43,109 nucleotides of DNA, taken from the NCBI RefSeq assembly GCF_003428165.1, contig NZ_QLIQ01000028.1, positions 1 to 43,109 on the forward strand. The letters run 5' to 3'. The translations under genes and the position numbers were made by a program. This document shows positions 1 to 9,570 of the stretch, piece by piece (the first letter of the stretch is position 1; each line of letters starts with the position of its first letter). The stretch comes from Cysteiniphilum litorale (GTDB lineage Bacteria; Pseudomonadota; Gammaproteobacteria; Francisellales; Francisellaceae). The notes under the pieces were generated by a model. That model saw only the letters and a program-made list of their open reading frames with translations. It was not told the origin of the DNA and did not search any database.

Positions 1-72
1 CCAATGAACGTGTACAAAGAAGGTGCTATTGACTTTAAAAGTCAGGCGCAAAAAACATTGCAGGTTGCATGA
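1..72 (+). CDS. C-terminal fragment of an unidentified protein
   Basis: An open frame enters from the left edge and stops at TGA 70-72, giving 23 residues that end in KTLQVA. It may be the tail of a transposase or another gene, but too little is visible to name a family. It matters mainly because the next gene (153) has no good ribosome binding site and could be a remnant left by an insertion here. Confidence 0.3.
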   Translation, partial: PMNVYKEGAIDFKSQAQKTLQVA

Positions 73-106
73 CATGTATAGGAATAAGAATTTTTAAAAA
101 ACTGTA

Positions 107-135
107 TTGACACTTTGGGGTAGAATACATTTTAT
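107..135 (+). promoter_or_regulatory. Candidate sigma70-type promoter before the 153 ORF
   Basis: A perfect TTGACA lies at 107-112, followed after 17 bases by a weak -10 (TTTTAT, 130-135). It would start transcription just upstream of the 153-563 ORF and could also serve the RHS gene. This is inference from consensus only. Confidence 0.3.
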
Positions 136-152
136 CACATGATAACTTTGTA

Positions 153-563
153 ATGACTAAAAATTATAATACCCCTTTAAGTTTTCGTCCAAATGGGTAC
201 GGACCTGGCTATGTTTATCCTGGTGGATTGCAATCTATCTTAGGTATTAATAGTGGGATATTCTCAGCGCTTAAGGTTAATATAGATAAAGTAGCTACTA
301 CTACAGATGAGAATGCTACAGTTTGGGTTGATAAAGAGATCAAAATAGAGCGCGCAAAGCGTATAATATACACGGGGACTTTCATGGAAGGTCAATTTTT
401 TTCATATCCCACGATCTTTTCTGATTTGCCGCAGCGTATAGTTGTTACTAATCAGTTTGGTTCAAAATACGAGAGGATTCTCTTATTAGGGGAGCCAACC
501 CTTTCTCAAGACGTAAAATATTATCAAATGGCATATGATAGTACAGGTTATCGGGTTTGGTAA
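153..563 (+). CDS. Hypothetical protein, 136 aa, upstream of the RHS gene
   Basis: The family is not recognised. The protein is soluble-looking, with no signal peptide or membrane segment. It is glycine/proline-rich at the N-terminus (NGYGPGYVYPGG, about residues 14-25) and then looks beta-rich. No Shine-Dalgarno sequence precedes the ATG. The frame stays open back to base 111 without another usual start codon, so this could be a 5'-truncated remnant of a longer gene or a leaderless gene. It sits 65 bases before the giant RHS gene on the same strand and could be co-transcribed with it. A role as an RHS partner is only a guess. Confidence 0.45.
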   Translation: MTKNYNTPLSFRPNGYGPGYVYPGGLQSILGINSGIFSALKVNIDKVATTTDENATVWVDKEIKIERAKRIIYTGTFMEGQFFSYPTIFSDLPQRIVVTNQFGSKYERILLLGEPTLSQDVKYYQMAYDSTGYRVW

Positions 564-628
564 AAATCACATATAAAGTATATGTAACTAAGTTATATCC
601 AATTTTAAATTTTAGATAAGAAGAGCTA

Positions 629-3600
629 ATGAGACAATTTATTTTACTTAACAGTTTGTTGTGTTTGTTAATTACTTTGGGTTATGCCAAAACAGTGGAA
701 AATCAATCTCTTGAGCAAATGGAGATTCAAGCGGCTGCTAATGTAACTGCTAAGGCTGATCAAAGTAGTCCAAATTCTAATGCCTATAATTTTGCATCAG
801 GGCAAGTTAATCAGCGCTCTGGAAGTTATCAGTATAAAAAGGTAGTTGCTGGAATGCTAGTTGCGGATAAAGAGGCATTTCAGTTGAATTTGAATTACAA
901 CAGTAGCTCACGTAAGAATTATGGTTATGGTGAAGGATGGTCTTTCAATCTAACACATTATGATGAAGATACAAAAAAACTATATTTATCCGATGGTGGA
1001 GCACTTTTGGAGGTCGATAGAAAAAATGTAGCGTTAGGCAGTAAATATTATCGAAAACACGATATTCAACTAGTACAAGACGAAAATAATGCAGAATATT
1101 TTTTTATAATCTACAAGAATGGCATAATAGAGCATGTCGCTCACAATGGTTTGATGGACAAAAGGTATTATGCTGATGGTAGTGCATTAGAGTTTTATTA
1201 TGAGGATGCTATACAATCAGCTAAGGTCAAATCTATCTATAGTCTAAAACCAAATGGTGACTATGGTCATACAGCTATTAAGGTAAGTTACTCTAATCAG
1301 TCAGTTATTATTGATAGTATTTGTTATACAGATGTTAAGCGACGTCAGAATGAAAAAAAATATCAAACTGTTAAGCTAAATTTAGCAGACGGCGATGAGG
1401 GTAATAAGCATTTAGATAGTATCATAGATGCCTCTAACAGCGAAATCAGTCAGGAATATAAATTTGAGTATAATCCACAAGGCGGTACGTGCAGTTCTGC
1501 TTCGCCAGGGATGAGTAAAATTATTTATCCAACAGGTGCTTATGAGAAATTAACCTATAACTCATTGGAGATAACAGGGACAAAACCCACTAAGGGGCAG
1601 ATCAATACAATTTGTGTTATTGGCGAACATGGTATCTACTCAGCAAAAGGTGATGAGATAATAAAGCCTACATATTACACTTACAATTCAGATCATAGTG
1701 ATAATAATTTTTCAGGTTATCCTGTAGTTGAGGCTTCTGAGTTTGGCTTTCATGGTGATAAACTTGCAGATTTAAAGGGTAATTTTACTTATGAAGTAAG
1801 TCAAAGAACACCACTGAATAAAAACAAACAAATATATAACAAATTTCATCTTTCATTATCTGAACAACTTTATTCTGATGAGTTAGTGTTACTGAAAGAA
1901 GTTCAAAATGAATATGGCAATATTGCAGACTTAGAGGCACCAATTTCAAATATGCCAGCAAACTATGATATGCCTACTAAGACCACAACAATCATTCATG
2001 GCAAAGCTCAAGATAGCAAAAAGCTAACGACCTATCAAAGTTATGATGAGTATGGCAATTTAATCAAAGAAGTTGATAGCTACGGACGAATGCGTTTGAT
2101 AAGTTATTATTCGACAGAGGAAAGAAATTCTTTAGGTTACTTAATGATCGGGAATCAGCAGCTAAAATTTAATTTTAATCGCTATCCACAATATGAATTA
2201 ATATTGCCATCAAAAACAAATGGAAACAAAACTCCTGATCAAACAATTATCTTAAAAAAATTCACATATAAAGTGCTTAGGAATGAGGAAGCTGGTCTTG
2301 TAGTTCAAGATACACTTCAAGAGGGTCATATCAGTGAATATGACCCTGAGTCTATTGATTATACCAAAAACATACAAGATGTTACTGAAATTATTCAAAA
2401 AATCGTTGGTGATAATGAAGCTAAAGTTATATACACAGCTAAGAGTAGTTGGTCGTATTTTGACGAAGAGAGCGATGCTAATACACCCTTATTTGGATTA
2501 AAAAAAGAAAAAACCACAGAAAACCTTGATAGTGAGATAGTTGATGGATCTCAAATAGTCAATGAGTTATATGAATATGATTTTGAAGCAGTTCTTTTTG
2601 ATCAACAAAATGCAATACCTGTTAAAAAGATATCTCAATTTTCAGGTAATGTGAGTAAAAAAGGTGAAAATAGCCAGCTTAAGCGCACTAAATATAAATC
2701 ACTTTATGATAATAAAGATATTGCAACTGAAGATGGTTTTGGCAATATTCAATATAAAGAATATGATGATTTGGGACGACTAACAGATCACTATTTTTAT
2801 CCCAAAGGAAATCAAGATAATTCAAAAAACATGGTCAATAAATATATTTATTGTAATGGTAAAAAGACTAATAATGCTTGTGTAGAAGGTGAGATTTCAA
2901 TTATTGAAATTTCTGATAGCCCAGATGGACAGTCTTATAGAGTGAAGACAGTTTATAATGGCATAGGTCAAGAAATAGCGCAATATGTGGATGATTTAGA
3001 TGAAGAGGGAAAACGAACTAATCAATTCTTTAAAATAAATGATACACATTACAATAATGATGGTCTTGTTGATTATGTTAGGGGATATGACAAAGGAAGT
3101 TACCCTGATGGCACGTTATTTACTTTTGAGAATAAGCAATGCTTCTATTATGATGAGTTCAATGACGAAAGCATGACGCTAGACCTTAACTCAGGACTAA
3201 TAAAGGTCATAGAACGTGATCTTATGAAAAATGAAATCAAACAATATGCTGTTAATATTAATCGTCAACAAAAGGCGAATGATGATTGTCCTGATATCAA
3301 CGATTTAAACTTAGAAGGTGAAAAAACAGAGATTAGTTATAGTAAGACAGATGATGATGGTAATGTGCTTGTATCATATATTGAAAACCCAGATAAAAGT
3401 ATAGGAAGTAAAGTAGAAAGTGCTTATGATCAAATGGGTAGAATATATCAAACAACCTCAGCATTAGGGGGAGTGGTTACTTATAACTACAACCAAAAAG
3501 GCCAAGTCATTAAAAAACTTATGCCAAATAAGACAAAATTAATAAGCCAGTACGATTTTCTGGGAAATGAGATTGCGATTTCAATAGCAGAAATTGATAA

Positions 3601-6244
3601 AAAGGATGATGAAGCTTATCTTTTAGGCAAAAGATCATTTAATGCTTTAGGGCAGTTATTATCAATTGAAAATGTAGAAGGTTATAAAAAAGAAACTACG
3701 TATACAGAATATGGTGATGTAGAGAGCATTTTAAATGAGTTTAACACGCGTTTTGTGATCAAACGTGATGAAAAAACAAATCAGGTAAACTGTAGCTATA
3801 TCGGTGATAAGGTGGAGGGAACTGATTGCTTAAGTCTACAATTTGCGACAGCTTATACCAAAGACAAAAAAACAAATGTAAATAAAACTACTGAGGATAA
3901 GACTGGAAAGTATGAGTATTTTTATTCGAGTAATAAGAGAATAACAAAAGTGGCATTTACGCCAAAATTTGGTTCATCCTCAGGGCAGACTTTAACAGCA
4001 GAGTATCATTATTCTCTCAATGGCCAACTATTGTCATTTAAAGATTATCAGAATAATCGTTATAGCTATTACTACAATAGCTTGCATCAAAAAATTGAGA
4101 AAATTAAGTTAGAGCTGTCAAATGGCTCTCAAAATAATGAGTACATGCAATTTAATTATGATGATCCATTTTATCGTGTGACAGATGTTAAGTTAAATGA
4201 TGGCAATATTTCTGTTACACGTAGCATCGACTATAGTAAACTGCCACAAAATCTAACACTCACAAACAAAGTCGGATCAGACAAGACTCAATTATTGAGG
4301 TATAGCTTTACAAATAAAGATAATTATTACTCAGGAACAGTGAGTAGAAAAGAACGGATTGATAGTGTTAACGGTCAAACGCAATTATCAGATGAGCGTT
4401 ATGAGTATGATGACATTGGTAATTTATCAGCATATAAGTGTAGTGGTGGGCTCTGTCCTGCTGATATTTTAGGCAAAATAATTGAAAAACAAGTATATAC
4501 TTTTGATAGATTTAATAATATTGCGACAGTGACCCAAGATACACTAGACGGCGAATCTAATACGACAACATATCATTATAATGAAAGTGATCCAACACGT
4601 TTGAGTTACTATGAAAACAGTAATTCTAAATATGGAGTAAGAAGTCAAAATATTCAATACAATGAAGCAGGTAGTATTGTTAAAGATGATCAGGGTAATC
4701 GCTTGATTTATAATGAATTGGGACAACTCATTCAGTTTCAAGGTAATGAAACAGTTAAGTATGCTTATGATGCTCAGGGTAAGCAAATAATGCAACAAGT
4801 TAATAGTGAAGATCCTGTTTATATGTATTATTTAGGCGAACAATTAATCCATGAATCACAAGGTGATAATTGGCTTACTTATCTTCAGTCGTTAGACGGT
4901 ACAGTTGGGCAACTAATGCCTAATGGTGAAAAAATTTATCATTTAAAAGATGTTGCTGGATCGATACTTCTAAGCTTTAAAATTAACGCAAAAAATGAGA
5001 GTCAATTAGTCTCTCAACGAAGTTATTCTCCTTATGGTGTGGTCAAAGAGTTTTATTTACAAGATGTTTTTGCTAGACAACTTAATGATATTACTAAACT
5101 GCATATTGGTTACAATGGTATTCGTACAGATTACGTAACAAAGTATCAATATTTAGGTAATGGTTATAGAGCATATAATCCGGCCTTAAAGCGTTTTATG
5201 CAATATGATTCAATGTCACCTTTTGATAAAGGAGGTATTAATGGCTACTCTTATGCTTTAAATAATCCAATTATGTATAAAGACCCAAGTGGTCATTTTG
5301 GTATTGTGACACTAATTATAAGTACCCTAACGATGGCATTTGCTATCACATATAATTCTATGCAAGTTGCAAAAGCAACTGGCAATAGCGGTAAAATTAC
5401 AGCAGCTATTATACTCACATTCATTACGACAGCGGGTGGAATATTGTTGAGCGAAACATTGCCACTTTTCGGAGCACTGCTTGGTAACATGATGCTTGAT
5501 GGAATTGAGAGAATGTTGATAGCCGGTCCAATCATTGGCACACGAACAGACTGGCGTGATTTTGTCTCTGGTGCGGCAACTGCATTGATAGTTGTGCCAG
5601 TTATTAAATCTGCATCAAATATTGGCAAGTTAAAGCCATCTAATCTAAGAGGTGCTAGAAATGCTGCTAGTTCTGGAAGTGCTTCGAGCAATAAAATCAG
5701 AGGAATAAGTAATAGTGAACATATTGCGTCAGTTGCTAGAGCTGGTTCTATTTGGGCTGTAGCAAGCATTGTTCCAACATTAATAAGTGGTGAAGAGTAT
5801 GATGGTAGGAGCCTTTTTATGACGGCTATGATAAATTTTATTGCAGCCGGTTTTTTTGAAACATCGGTCTCTCTCGGTATGATGACTAAATCTGTTAAAA
5901 AAATGAATAGCAAGCTAAAAAGGTCCTCTTTGACAATAGTACAAGCTGGTGGTGGGATGTTGAGATCAGTTGCATTTAACCTAGGCCTGCAAGTAGCAAA
6001 TATGGCAGATGGAAATAAATTTAATGTTAATGAGTTTGTAGCAGGCACAGTGCTTTATGGTATTACCGCAATGGCCCTTGATGCAAATAAACTACTAAGA
6101 ACTAGCATTGGTAAGCCTTTTCGAAAATATATAGGTAATACGCCTGCTGGTTCGGTAGGGTTTGTTGTAGAAACAGGTTATTACACTTGGACTAATTTAC
6201 TTGTCTTCGACTATATGAATATATGGCTTGATGAGTGGTCATAA
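629..6244 (+). CDS. Exported RHS/YD-repeat protein, 1871 aa
   Basis: This is a large RHS-repeat protein. A Sec signal peptide (about residues 1-20, ending GYA) is followed by a long Tyr/Asp/Gly-rich region with YD-type repeats (YDQMGR, YNQKGQV, YDDIGNL, YNELGQL). Next comes the RHS-associated core with YQYLGNGYRAYNP, then NGYSYALNNP and DPSGH at residues 1552-1556. In RHS families this core closes a hollow shell around a variable C-terminal domain. Here about 315 residues follow, rich in hydrophobic and Gly/Ala segments, so a membrane-active tip is possible. The family is unknown. A Sec signal rather than a PAAR/VgrG-type N-terminus argues against type VI loading. AAGAAGAG just upstream supports the ATG at 629. 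No immunity-like gene follows: the next feature is a palindromic element and then a transporter. Confidence 0.9.
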   Translation: MRQFILLNSLLCLLITLGYAKTVENQSLEQMEIQAAANVTAKADQSSPNSNAYNFASGQVNQRSGSYQYKKVVAGMLVADKEAFQLNLNYNSSSRKNYGYGEGWSFNLTHYDEDTKKLYLSDGGALLEVDRKNVALGSKYYRKHDIQLVQDENNAEYFFIIYKNGIIEHVAHNGLMDKRYYADGSALEFYYEDAIQSAKVKSIYSLKPNGDYGHTAIKVSYSNQSVIIDSICYTDVKRRQNEKKYQTVKLNLADGDEGNKHLDSIIDASNSEISQEYKFEYNPQGGTCSSASPGMSKIIYPTGAYEKLTYNSLEITGTKPTKGQINTICVIGEHGIYSAKGDEIIKPTYYTYNSDHSDNNFSGYPVVEASEFGFHGDKLADLKGNFTYEVSQRTPLNKNKQIYNKFHLSLSEQLYSDELVLLKEVQNEYGNIADLEAPISNMPANYDMPTKTTTIIHGKAQDSKKLTTYQSYDEYGNLIKEVDSYGRMRLISYYSTEERNSLGYLMIGNQQLKFNFNRYPQYELILPSKTNGNKTPDQTIILKKFTYKVLRNEEAGLVVQDTLQEGHISEYDPESIDYTKNIQDVTEIIQKIVGDNEAKVIYTAKSSWSYFDEESDANTPLFGLKKEKTTENLDSEIVDGSQIVNELYEYDFEAVLFDQQNAIPVKKISQFSGNVSKKGENSQLKRTKYKSLYDNKDIATEDGFGNIQYKEYDDLGRLTDHYFYPKGNQDNSKNMVNKYIYCNGKKTNNACVEGEISIIEISDSPDGQSYRVKTVYNGIGQEIAQYVDDLDEEGKRTNQFFKINDTHYNNDGLVDYVRGYDKGSYPDGTLFTFENKQCFYYDEFNDESMTLDLNSGLIKVIERDLMKNEIKQYAVNINRQQKANDDCPDINDLNLEGEKTEISYSKTDDDGNVLVSYIENPDKSIGSKVESAYDQMGRIYQTTSALGGVVTYNYNQKGQVIKKLMPNKTKLISQYDFLGNEIAISIAEIDKKDDEAYLLGKRSFNALGQLLSIENVEGYKKETTYTEYGDVESILNEFNTRFVIKRDEKTNQVNCSYIGDKVEGTDCLSLQFATAYTKDKKTNVNKTTEDKTGKYEYFYSSNKRITKVAFTPKFGSSSGQTLTAEYHYSLNGQLLSFKDYQNNRYSYYYNSLHQKIEKIKLELSNGSQNNEYMQFNYDDPFYRVTDVKLNDGNISVTRSIDYSKLPQNLTLTNKVGSDKTQLLRYSFTNKDNYYSGTVSRKERIDSVNGQTQLSDERYEYDDIGNLSAYKCSGGLCPADILGKIIEKQVYTFDRFNNIATVTQDTLDGESNTTTYHYNESDPTRLSYYENSNSKYGVRSQNIQYNEAGSIVKDDQGNRLIYNELGQLIQFQGNETVKYAYDAQGKQIMQQVNSEDPVYMYYLGEQLIHESQGDNWLTYLQSLDGTVGQLMPNGEKIYHLKDVAGSILLSFKINAKNESQLVSQRSYSPYGVVKEFYLQDVFARQLNDITKLHIGYNGIRTDYVTKYQYLGNGYRAYNPALKRFMQYDSMSPFDKGGINGYSYALNNPIMYKDPSGHFGIVTLIISTLTMAFAITYNSMQVAKATGNSGKITAAIILTFITTAGGILLSETLPLFGALLGNMMLDGIERMLIAGPIIGTRTDWRDFVSGAATALIVVPVIKSASNIGKLKPSNLRGARNAASSGSASSNKIRGISNSEHIASVARAGSIWAVASIVPTLISGEEYDGRSLFMTAMINFIAAGFFETSVSLGMMTKSVKKMNSKLKRSSLTIVQAGGGMLRSVAFNLGLQVANMADGNKFNVNEFVAGTVLYGITAMALDANKLLRTSIGKPFRKYIGNTPAGSVGFVVETGYYTWTNLLVFDYMNIWLDEWS

Positions 6245-6324
6245 GTCCAATGGTAGATCACAACAATAATAATATTTTGGAATTGACTTGCTGATTATTA
6301 TGATCTAGCTTTGATTAATTAACT

Positions 6325-6496
6325 GAAGTTACGCACTTTAGAAAAACTATGATTTTATAAACACCCCGTCAGCTTGCGGCTGCCACCCCTCTTGCAAAGA
6401 GGGGAATCGGGCGACGGTGATTTTAATTCCCCTCTTTGCAAGAGGGGTGCCGAGCTTGCGAGGTGGGGTGTTGAAATAACAAAAGTGCGTAACTCC
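6325..6496. mobile_element. MITE-like palindromic element, 172 bp
   Basis: The ends are imperfect terminal inverted repeats: GAAGTTACGCACTTT at 6325-6339 and its complement, with one mismatch, at 6482-6496. Inside, two arms of about 48 bases (6360-6407 and 6425-6472) are inverted copies of each other, with matching CACCCC ends. Each arm contains its own small palindrome (CCCCTCTT-GCA-AAGAGGGG). The element has no coding capacity. A truncated copy with the same left end occurs at 42909-42980, so it is dispersed in this genome. It lies between the RHS gene and the YeiH-like gene; its RNA would fold strongly and could act as a transcription barrier. The transposase that moves it is not in this window. 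Confidence 0.8.
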
Positions 6497-6526
6497 GATA
6501 ATTAAAACAATAAGAGGTATAAAACG

Positions 6527-7558
6527 ATGAAATCTAGACTTGGTTTTTTTGCAGGATTATCTAAAGTTATTTTAATATCGGCATTAGCCTATATCATTGC
6601 CATGATTCCTGTGATAAAGGATTTAGGCATTAGCCCGCTGATTATAGGTATAATTTTAGGGATTATATATGCGCATACATTAAAACATAAGACTCCTTTG
6701 CGGTGGTCAAGTGGTGTGATTTTTTCTGCCAAACGGGTCTTAAGGATAGCGATTATATTATTTGGGTTTAACCTTTCGTTTCAGCTAATTGCTTCAGTAG
6801 GGTTGTCAGGTCTATTGGCGTCATTGATCGTCTTAGCAACAACTTTTATCTTGGGCATAGTCTTAGGTGAGAAAGTTTTCAAATTAGATCGAGATAGCTC
6901 AATTTTGATTTCTGCAGGAAGCTCTGTTTGTGGTGCGGCGGCAGTACTAGCCGCAGAGTCCGCAATAAAGTCAGAAGCTTATAAATCAGCTATGGCAGTT
7001 GGGACAGTGGTCATTTTCGGAACATTGGCAATGTTTATTTATCCAATTTTAATGAAAAGTGGACTGTTGTTTTTAGATGATACAGGATATGGTATTTTTA
7101 CCGGAGCAACCATACATGAAGTAGCTCAAGTAGTGGCAGCAGGTAATGCAGTAAGCCATAATGCTGAAGTGATCGCAGTGACGGTAAAAATGATTAGGGT
7201 TATGATGATAGCTCCTTTGCTTATTTTTGTTGGGTTATGGATTGCATATGAAGCAAAGAAGTTAAGTGCTAATAATAGTGATAATAAAGCACAGGTAAAA
7301 GTGGTTATTCCATGGTTTGCTGTAGGATTTATTGTTGTTGCAGGGTTTAATTCGTTGCAACTATTACCTGAATCACTGGTGCATGGCATTCTAGTGGTTG
7401 ACCAATTTATGTTGACGATGGCAATGACAGCGCTTGGTATAGAAACTCATTTTTCTAAATTCAAGCAAGCAGGTCTTAAACCATTGTTATTATCATTAAT
7501 TCTATTTATATGGCTTATATTGGGCGGATTATTAATAACACATTTAGTCTTATTGTAA
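6527..7558 (+). CDS. YeiH-family putative sulfate exporter (UPF0324)
   Basis: This is a 343-residue polytopic inner-membrane protein of the YeiH/Cons_hypoth698 family. It has about ten hydrophobic helices and the family's glycine-rich re-entrant motif GSSVCGAAAVLA (about residues 127-138). The second half carries GATIHEVAQVVAAG, also typical of the family. Members are annotated as putative sulfate exporters, but the substrate is not firmly established. AAGAGG at 6512-6517 supports the ATG. In many bacteria a LysR regulator (YeiE) is adjacent; none is present here. The gene stands alone directly downstream of the palindromic element, so its promoter must lie within or after the element. Confidence 0.85.
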   Translation: MKSRLGFFAGLSKVILISALAYIIAMIPVIKDLGISPLIIGIILGIIYAHTLKHKTPLRWSSGVIFSAKRVLRIAIILFGFNLSFQLIASVGLSGLLASLIVLATTFILGIVLGEKVFKLDRDSSILISAGSSVCGAAAVLAAESAIKSEAYKSAMAVGTVVIFGTLAMFIYPILMKSGLLFLDDTGYGIFTGATIHEVAQVVAAGNAVSHNAEVIAVTVKMIRVMMIAPLLIFVGLWIAYEAKKLSANNSDNKAQVKVVIPWFAVGFIVVAGFNSLQLLPESLVHGILVVDQFMLTMAMTALGIETHFSKFKQAGLKPLLLSLILFIWLILGGLLITHLVLL

Positions 7559-7779
7559 TCTCATATAGATGAGTTAACTGTTGATGAGTATCGTTTCATA
7601 CGAGTGGTATCTAAGATACAAGTTTAGTTACTTGCATGAAGCTATGAAATCATTATGATCTTAAACCAATTACGAATGTTTTATCTCGATTTATGCCCTC
7701 CTGTTTTAGTGCAATAAAAATCCTGAGGTTTAATGTTCGTAATATATTTTTTACAATCAAATGAGGGTCATAAATAATC

Positions 7780-8430
7780 ATGAAAAAACTACTATTGTCT
7801 GCAACTATTGGATCTGTCGCTTTATCAAGTATAGTCTTTGCTAATTTATCTAACGAGCAAAATCATGTTGTATTGTCTGGTGAAATATCAGCAAATGCAA
7901 CACCAAAAAATACCTTTAACAGTCTGTCACAAACTACATCGAGTGGTTCAACGACTAATGGCGGAGGCATCGGCTTTGGTGCTTATATTGGTTACGACTA
8001 TACGATATTGCCAAGCTATACACTCGGTGTCAAAACAGGTGTTAACTATCTTGATAGTCTTAATAAAGCAGATGTTACAAGTATTTCTATGGGTTCAGCA
8101 ACTTATAAGCTTAATATGCTTAATATTCCAATATTATTAGCAGCGAAAAAGTTTTTTGATTTTGGTTTGGTTGTTGCCGTAGAGGCCGGTGCTGAAGTGC
8201 AACGTTGGACAATAGATATTAGTGATGGCTCAGATCATGACAGCAAATGGAATCTAGCTCCTCGAATTGGTGCTGAAGTTGGTTATCAATGGCAAAATGG
8301 GTTATCTGTAGCAGGTAACTTGCGTTATGTGTTTGGTAAAAGTACAGATACATTCGAAGATATTACAGCTAATGATGCGCTAGCTTACTATAGTATGGGT
8401 GTGACAGTAAGTTATACACTTCCTTTTTAG
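7780..8430 (+). CDS. Outer-membrane beta-barrel protein, 216 aa
   Basis: A signal peptide (MKKLLLSATIG...VFA, about residues 1-21) leads into alternating-polarity strands with aromatic girdle residues. The chain ends in a terminal phenylalanine (VSYTLPF), the usual BAM recognition signal. The size and the pattern GGGIGFGAYIGYDY fit an eight-stranded opacity/OmpX-like barrel. No specific substrate or adhesin role can be read. A GAGGG sits 12 bases before the ATG, which is a rather long spacing. It converges with the glucosaminidase gene, with 18 bases between the stops. The 221-base gap upstream (7559-7779) contains only short imperfect inverted repeats. Confidence 0.8.
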   Translation: MKKLLLSATIGSVALSSIVFANLSNEQNHVVLSGEISANATPKNTFNSLSQTTSSGSTTNGGGIGFGAYIGYDYTILPSYTLGVKTGVNYLDSLNKADVTSISMGSATYKLNMLNIPILLAAKKFFDFGLVVAVEAGAEVQRWTIDISDGSDHDSKWNLAPRIGAEVGYQWQNGLSVAGNLRYVFGKSTDTFEDITANDALAYYSMGVTVSYTLPF

Positions 8431-8448
8431 TAACTAAAATAAGAAATC

Positions 8449-9210
8449 TTAAGCCTTAGGGTTGTATTGACATAGATTGTTATAATTTATCGTCGCAAGG
8501 ACGCGTTTTTGGTAATCGTTGCCAGTAAGTTCTGAGTAGTTATCTAACGTATCCACGAGTGGTTTGCCGGAAAAATAGTTGTTAGATTTGCTTAGTTTAT
8601 AGCGCAATGCTCTAAACTCAGTAAACTGACTGCCCGTGTTAAGCAGTTTATAATACGCTGCAATACTTTCTTTGGGTGAGTTAAAGCTTTGTACTTCAAA
8701 TATTTGCCCTTTGCCACGTTGCTTTGGTACAATCCCGCAGCCTTTAGTAAAGCAATGTTGCCCAAAATAATTATTTCCCACTTCTGCAAATCGTGAGGTT
8801 CCCCAACCTGATTCAATAGCTGCTTGAGCGAGTACCAATCCTGCAGGAACAATGTTGACCTTAGTTAATAATTCATTAATGCTTGCTTTGTAATTTGAGT
8901 TATCAATAGTGACTTTATATTCTAAAGCGAGCTGTTGTAATAATCGCTGATCAGTGGTAGATAGTGGTTTTGCTTCACTAATCTTTTGATTTAATGTTTG
9001 AAGAAACTGTCTGTTCTTTGTCACTTCAAGAGCAACCTCAGTGATAAATGGGTTAAGGTAATCGATAAATGTTTGCTTTTTTTCTTGTGTATTACTGATG
9101 TTTTTAAAGTTTGGCTTGTCAGCCACCGCGGATGGTGCGCTATAAGCCATTGAGGTATATAAATATAAGCTTAGAGTGGTTACAGTAAAGCTAACAATCT
9201 TGGTACGCAT
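8449..9210 (-). CDS. Bax-like glucosaminidase (GH73 family)
   Basis: This 253-residue exported protein has a glucosaminidase/Bax-type domain over roughly its last 135 residues. The family's catalytic glutamate lies in AQAAIESGWGTSRFA, followed by NNYFGQHC and the AAYYKLLNT stretch. Such enzymes cleave the glycan strands of peptidoglycan in the periplasm. The N-terminus is a signal peptide (MRTKIVSF...MAYSA). I chose the ATG at 9210 because GGAG lies seven bases before it; an in-frame TTG four codons upstream would leave the SD inside the gene. It is monocistronic and convergent with the barrel protein. The start of a divergent surface-pilus operon lies about 360 bases away, but no functional link is evident. 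Confidence 0.85.
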   Translation of the reverse strand: MRTKIVSFTVTTLSLYLYTSMAYSAPSAVADKPNFKNISNTQEKKQTFIDYLNPFITEVALEVTKNRQFLQTLNQKISEAKPLSTTDQRLLQQLALEYKVTIDNSNYKASINELLTKVNIVPAGLVLAQAAIESGWGTSRFAEVGNNYFGQHCFTKGCGIVPKQRGKGQIFEVQSFNSPKESIAAYYKLLNTGSQFTEFRALRYKLSKSNNYFSGKPLVDTLDNYSELTGNDYQKRVLATINYNNLCQYNPKA

Positions 9211-9570
9211 AAATATCTCCAATTGGTACTAATTAATCGGATTTATCTTACAGAATGAAGTGCTAGATCGTCAGATACTGCTTGATACATTCACTGAGCT
9301 CTATGATTGTTGACTATTTAAGGATGATGAGAAGATGTTTAGCGTGGTTATCAGATATTTTTCAGTATCATACCGTATGCTCTGGTATGTTTTTTGTACT
9401 CTTGTTTGGCGATATTATGCCCTTGTTGATTGGGGACAATTCTTAATTGGGTATTTGCATAAGTATAAGATAAGGTTATGTATTTTTAATCTATATGCTT
9501 ATATATTTTGCTCAAGTATTTTTCTTAGTCATTAATTAAATTGAACAGAAATATTATGGAGAAATAAATA
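9211..9570. other. Intergenic leader of the first pilus operon
   Basis: This 360-base AT-rich gap lies between the divergent glucosaminidase and pilin genes and must hold promoters for both. A 66-codon frame at 9335-9535 starts after AGAAG, but its composition (many Tyr/Phe/Cys, no family) looks like chance. A small inverted pair, CATACC...GGTATG, lies near 9370-9395. I see no confident -35/-10 pair and no regulator binding site. Confidence 0.4.

Noticed and set aside
5293-6048. Long minus-strand reading frame opposite the RHS C-terminus (251 codons)
   Set aside because: It mirrors the hydrophobic RHS tail codons, has no SD and no recognisable family. The plus-strand gene is certain, so this is a shadow frame.
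9335-9535. 66-codon plus-strand frame before the first pilin
   Set aside because: Its composition is rich in Tyr/Phe/Cys/Trp as in chance AT-rich frames, it has no family and it sits in the promoter region. An AGAAG upstream is not enough.
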